Source: Antedon mediterranea
Lineage: Eukaryota; Echinodermata; Crinoidea; Comatulida; Antedonidae
Assembly: GCF_964355755.1 (NCBI RefSeq)
Contig: NC_092675.1
Location: 20,908,912 to 20,972,911, forward strand
Direction: 5' to 3'
DNA: 64,000 nucleotides
Part shown: in pieces, positions 59,098 through 64,000 of the stretch
How the letters are laid out: every line of letters begins with the position of its first letter
How positions within the stretch are numbered: the first letter of the stretch is position 1
Translations under genes and position numbers: made by a program
The notes under the pieces: model-generated
The model's database searches: none
What the model was told of the DNA's origin: nothing
The model's input: only the letters and a program-made list of their open reading frames with translations

Positions 59098-59950
59098 AAA
59101 TTGGTTGAATTAACGTTAATTCAACGTTATCTGCAAACGTTGAAATAACGTTGAAAAAGTGGTTGAAAATGAAAGTTTGCCTCAACGTAAATGTCAACGT
59201 TGAATCAACATAGAAATTATCAACGTTGAAACAACGTTAAAATAAGTAATGTTGAAATAACGTTGAAAAAATGGTTGAAAATGAAAGTTTGCTTCAACGT
59301 AAATGTCAACGTTGAATCAACATAGAAATTATCAACGTTGAAACAACGTTAAAATAAGTAACGTTGAAATAACGTTGAAAAAATGGTTGAAAATGAAAGT
59401 TTGCCTCAACTTAAATGTCAACGTTGAATCAACATAGAAATTATCAACGTTGAAACAACGTTAAAATAGGTAACGTTGAAATAACGTTGAAAAAATGGTT
59501 GAAAATGAAAGTTTGCCTCAACGTAAATGTCAACGTTGAATCAACATAGAAATTATCAACGTTGAAACAACGTTAAAATAGGTAACGTTGAAATAACGTT
59601 GAAAAAATGGTTGAAAATGAAAGTTTGCCTCAACGTAAATGTCAACGTTGAATCAACATAGAAATTATCAACGTTGAAACAACGTTAAAATAAGTAACGT
59701 TGAAATAACGTTGAAAAAATGGTTGAAAATGAAAGTTTGCCTCAACAAAAATGTCAACGTTGATTCAACATAGATTATCAACGTTGAAACAACGTAAAAA
59801 TGTCTACGTTGAAATTATCAATGTTGATTCAATGTTGAAATTATTAACGTTGAAACAACGTAAATATTAAGTTGAAATGAAAATTTGCATCAATGTAAAT
59901 TTAAACATAGATTTAACGTTGAAATTTGATTTGTTGAATTACTATATCCA
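59098..59950. repeat. 112-bp minisatellite rich in CAACGTTG palindromes
   Basis: The anchor GGTTGAAAATGAAAGTTTGC recurs at 59161, 59273, 59385, 59497, 59609 and 59721, giving an exact 112-bp period. Diverged partial units run on to about 59950. Each unit is itself built from AACGTTGAA-type words, many palindromic (AACGTT). Confidence 0.95.
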
Positions 59951-60956
59951 ATTTGAATCAACGGTTTTAAAGTAGTTAGTAGTAAAGTTACTGTTACGTC
60001 GCAGAATCCATCAATAGAGACATTTTATAAATACTGTATATCTTACTAATCTTTAATTTCTATAAAAACATAAATAACAATTTAATCAGGTGTTATCAAA
60101 TCATCAGGCAAAATTCAAGCAACAATCAAATAATGTACATCCTCACTGACAGTTCTCAGGTACCAATGTTAAGTATAAAAAATATACTAATAACCAGTTT
60201 GTAATATGTTTGCCAACTAACATGATTGAATAACTATAAATATTGGCTGATTACAGTAAAACACAATAAATACAACACACGTCACAGGTGCCTTGTGCTA
60301 ATGTTGCAGAAGTCCAAATGATGGCAATAACACAATACTGTAATTGCATTGTTCCGATTAGTCAATAAACAGTTGCCTCGATTCCTGTGTTGACATTTTC
60401 CTATGCTTTCCAAAAGTGTGGCAATATTATTTTTCCAAACCTGAAACAAATTCAATCAAGTTACTGTAGTTTTAAACAAAAATAATACAGTAAAAAATTA
60501 ATTGTTGAAAGATTTATTGTCCCCAAAAAACATGAACAATGAAGATTAATACAATCATACTTTGAATACCTTGCCATTTTGCAATTTTAACAATTTAGAT
60601 ATTCACTTGCCGTAGAAAATAAACAAAAACAATAAAGATTTCACTTAACAAAAATACAAAATAAACAGTACATTTAACCAAAAACCAATTGTTTGTTTAA
60701 ATTGTCCCCCTTTTAAGGTACAAATGCATTTTTTAAAATCTAATTTTTGGTCAAAGTGAACAACTCTATAGTGACGGCATATTCAACAAAACATTTAAAA
60801 AAAAATTGTTCAGTTCAATTATATCTTTAACACATTGTTCAAAAATCATACTGTACATAAAAAAAAATTCAATTCAGAACATCATTTCAAACTTACACGT
60901 AAAATATGCAATCAATTCAATTTATGTAAATAATATTGCAACACTGTATTAATATT
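59951..60956. other. non-coding spacer
   Basis: AT-rich; I see no gene and no clear repeat in it. Confidence 0.6.
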
Positions 60957-61947
60957 TACGCCGTGGTTAGGATTCCGGCACCGAAACTCAACTGCCCAGC
61001 GTTAGGGAATCCGACACACTATTGCACATGCCCAGAGCAAGGTAATCGGCGACTCTATTTTTGTCTACAACAGACCAAAGCGTGGTTCCCACTAGCGACG
61101 CAACACAAGGACGTAACGCAACGCAAGTAAATTGACCAATCACAAGCGATGGCTTATTCGCTTGTGATTGCTAACTGTCTATAACTTCGCTTGTCATTGG
61201 TTAAAACGCTTGCGTTGCGTTTACGTCCTTGCGTTACGTTCTAGTGGGAACCAAGCTTTACAGCGATGGATCATTTTAATAGCTGCGCCACAGCGAACTA
61301 GCCGGCCTACATGCCTACTAATACTAGTAGGCCTACCAGCTAGATGTGACCATTGGGCCTATTTATTTCGTAATTAAATTTGCTGCTTCATTCATATATA
61401 AACTTTATATATTTATGAATTATAATTGCATGACTAGTTTTAATTTTTATGATTTTTCAAGTACAAAATAAAAGATTTCATATAACGCATTTATACTGTA
61501 CATAACATCATTTGATTTGAAGTTGATTTGTTGACAGCAGCCGCCGTGCGGATGTGAAAAAAAACAAAACAGAACTGTTCGGGAGAAGTCGGTGTCGCAA
61601 CGCTACGCTATTCATTTTCGTACATTTCTTGAAATACGCAAGCTGATTATTATCGATATCATAATAATTATTTTAACGCGTGGCGTAATTATTAATTCAT
61701 GTATGGCCTAGGCCAAGTTTCATCCATCGCTCTCTCCCCCGCGCGACGACTAACTAGGCCACAGCAAAGATATCTTTGGCTACACAGTACATCCCTAGTT
61801 AACACTCCGACTCTCGGGTAATGTGGTGCGCGGTCTGTGGCACTAGTGCAAGCTATAATTACTTCGCTCTGGGCATGCGCAATAGCGTGTCGGATTCCCT
61901 AACGATGGGAAGTTGAGTTGCGGTGCCGGAATCCTAATCATGGCGTA
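60957..61947. mobile_element. 991-bp element with ~95-bp inverted ends (TACGCC...GGCGTA)
   Basis: The left arm 60957-61051 (TACGCCGTGGTTAGGATTCC ...) is matched in inverse by 61853-61947 at about 85 to 90 percent. Flanking AATATT on both sides may be a target duplication but is itself palindromic. It contains the smaller element at 61077-61259. No coding frame is seen. Confidence 0.75.
61077..61259. mobile_element. 183-bp foldback element nested inside the previous one
   Basis: AAAGCGTGGTTCCCACTAG at the left pairs with CTAGTGGGAACCAAGCTTT at the right. Further arms ACGCAACGCAAG/CTTGCGTTGCGT and an inner CAATCACAAGCGA/TCGCTTGTGATTG hairpin make it fold along most of its length. Confidence 0.8.
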
Positions 61948-62168
61948 ATATTTATTCAATTCAATATTAAAGTTAAGAACTATAAATACCAACCTTTTGT
62001 ATATAAAAATATTGATCATCCATTAGATTTTTCTCGTTTGATTCACATAGAAAAGATTATAGGCCTACATGTACTTCATTATTTTGTACTCTAGCTAGGC
62101 ATAGGCCTAAGGGCCTTATTAGCTAGGCCTACAATCTGAAATAAAGAAAGCGAGTAAGTTTAACAAAT

Positions 62169-62983
62169 CGCTGTGGCTAAAGATACGGTACCGTATTCTA
62201 ACTTCTGTTTACTAAAGATACGGTAAAATTGCATTACGTCATAACCAGCCAATGGGGTGCTGGTACGTGTGTGACGTCATCGTATAAGGACTTTGTGGAT
62301 TTTTTTCATATCGCGAAAACCATGGAGGTATGGCGAAAACAGTGATCAACCGCATTTTCTTTATGCTTTATTTATCGCTATTATCGCCGTCGTGTGTGAC
62401 AAAAACTAAATGTAGCCTACGTCTGTTATTATTATTGAAAAGCCATGTTGATTTTAATTCTAGAATAGAGAAAACCGTTTTAAAAGAGGCCTAGGCCTAC
62501 TTACTACGTACTATGTATAACCTCATTATATGAGTTTGTTTGTGTAGGGAAAGCGATGCCAGGCTGTGGCCAGCTGCATATGTGTGCTGTGCGCTGATTT
62601 CTGTGACTCGTCAGCCCTGGGGCTACACTGCTGTCTAAATCATAGTATTTAAGGGCCCCTTTATTGTCCGCATTTGCTTGTTGTTTATGGTCACCATTGT
62701 AAACAAAGTTTTAAAAAAATATAGGCCTAAATAGGCCATTTTGAATAAAAAAAAAACCCTCATCTGCAGCGCACACACATCCACGCAGCCTGGCGCCGCC
62801 GATAGGAATTCTCTACATATATACAACCAACAACAGACGCGATATGAAAAAAAATCCAAAGTCCTTATACGATGACGTCACACACGTACCAGCACCCCAT
62901 TGGCTGATTATGACGTAATGCAATTTTACCGTACCTTTAGTAAACAGAAGTTAGAATACGGTACCGTATCTTTAGCCACGGCG
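62169..62983. mobile_element. 815-bp element with ~150-bp TIRs and a perfect 9-bp target duplication
   Basis: The ends CGCTGTGGCTAAAGATACGG and, in inverse, CGCCGTGGCTAAAGATACGG extend for about 150 bp with few differences. Perfect TTAACAAAT copies flank it at 62160-62168 and 62984-62992. Long TIRs with a 9-bp duplication are characteristic of Mutator-like (MULE) elements. The interior encodes no recognisable protein, so it would be non-autonomous. Confidence 0.85.
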
Positions 62984-62992
62984 TTAACAAAT

Positions 62993-64000
62993 AGCCGTCC
63001 TAGGCTAGCAGCATGTGTTTTAGCAGCTACTGTAGACAGCCTAGCAGAAAGCTAGGCCTAGCTAGGCCAACTAATTATATATTATAATGTTATATTTGTA
63101 TACTTTTGGATAAATAAAGAAAGTATTGAACTAAAAGGCCTAAACTAATACATACCATTTTATAACCATAATAAGTACAGTACTGTAGTTATCCTTGGCA
63201 AGGCAAATGTTTGCCCTTGACATGCATAATACTAAATGCTTCCACTAGGCCTAGTGAGTGAATTCAGTTCATCAGTTTGGCAGCCTGCCTAGCCTATTAG
63301 CCTAGCCTACCAGGCTAATAGCCTAGCTATGCATGTGTGGCCTACTAGACTAGAGGCTAGCTATTGATAAGGGTAAAATAGTCAAGCTCAAAGCTTATAA
63401 ATTAGTAGATTACAAATAAAAAAGATTGTTTTCCAACCTCAAAACATACTTATTTGACAATTTCAATGATGAGCCTTTTTTTTCTACACACCACTGTAAC
63501 TGTAGGCCTAGCCTCCTACGTCGAAGTAACTGAAATTACTGACACCAGTTTCAAAATTTTATCAAAACGAAACTAACCAATGACAAGCTCGTATCTCTTA
63601 TGAAATTTGATCTTGCATGAAAGGATCATTCAATTTTCAACACAACTTCTAGAACATTTTTGTATTATACAGAGACAATAATATTTGCCAATCTAAAATT
63701 CCTAAATAACCAATAATCATTTGTTTTACAATAAAGGATGATAAAATAAACCGCCAACTGAAATCTAATGTTAATTTAACGTTGAAACATCAATGGCAAC
63801 GCACTTAAACACATATTATTTATAACCTTTCATCATTCACCTCGTGCCATTATTTGTACCATTACACTCATAAACATTCATTATTTGTATAATATTAAAC
63901 GTTAAAAACATGTCATTTTAACCAAAGTATTAAATAGAATTTATCTTTAATTTACCGTTTAATTAACATTGAAAAACAAAAATAATAATTGTTTGAAAAA
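62993..64000. other. non-coding end of window
   Basis: Rich in TAGGCCTA and CTAGCCTA words (63050-63360), with a short AACGTTGAAAC word near 63780 that recalls the minisatellite. No gene is seen. Confidence 0.55.

Overview
This is an AT-rich eukaryotic genomic window with long introns, GT-AG splicing, many short inverted-repeat transposons and a strikingly frequent TAGGCCTA octamer. An interferon regulatory factor gene argues against a nematode or insect. Together with the repeat landscape it points to an invertebrate deuterostome, most probably an echinoderm. That assignment is an inference; no marker here fixes the species.

Layout. Bases 1 to about 17.9 kb hold no gene I can support: only microsatellites, small tandem duplications and one weak candidate 5' exon. 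An IRF1/IRF2-like transcription factor gene lies on the plus strand (eight coding exons, 18115 to 31055, 390 aa), with a CRE and CCAAT-box promoter-like patch just upstream and an AU-rich 3' region. Bases 33.2 to 39.8 kb are intergenic, with a small MITE and a decayed LINE tail. The nucleolar DEAD-box RNA helicase DDX21/DDX50 lies on the minus strand (fourteen coding exons, 58256 down to 39904, 691 aa, every splice phase consistent). Its introns carry tRNA-derived SINEs, an L1-like LINE fragment, a LINE C-terminal fragment and an intact pogo/Tigger-type transposase ORF. Upstream, 58.3 to 64 kb holds promoter-like YY1/CCAAT motifs, an orphan candidate first exon, a TTAA-flanked MITE, a 112-bp minisatellite, a nested pair of inverted-repeat elements and an 815-bp element with long TIRs and a perfect 9-bp target-site duplication.

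Main discovery candidate. Five DDX21 introns (4, 9, 10, 11, 12) each contain exactly one copy of a ~140-nt block in the sense orientation of the host gene. As RNA the block folds into two hairpins separated by an ANANNA hinge (ACATTA, or ACAGTA in one copy). Conservation stops at an ACA trinucleotide directly after the second basal stem, with 16 nt from the upper stem to ACA. Substitutions among copies fall in loops or keep pairing and the H-box consensus. This is the architecture of an intron-encoded H/ACA snoRNA family hosted by a nucleolar helicase that is itself tied to rRNA and snoRNA biology. Two of the copies also share ~365 bp of flank, including a duplicated 3' splice site and the first 21 bases of exon 11, which shows intron-to-intron duplication as one way the family grew.
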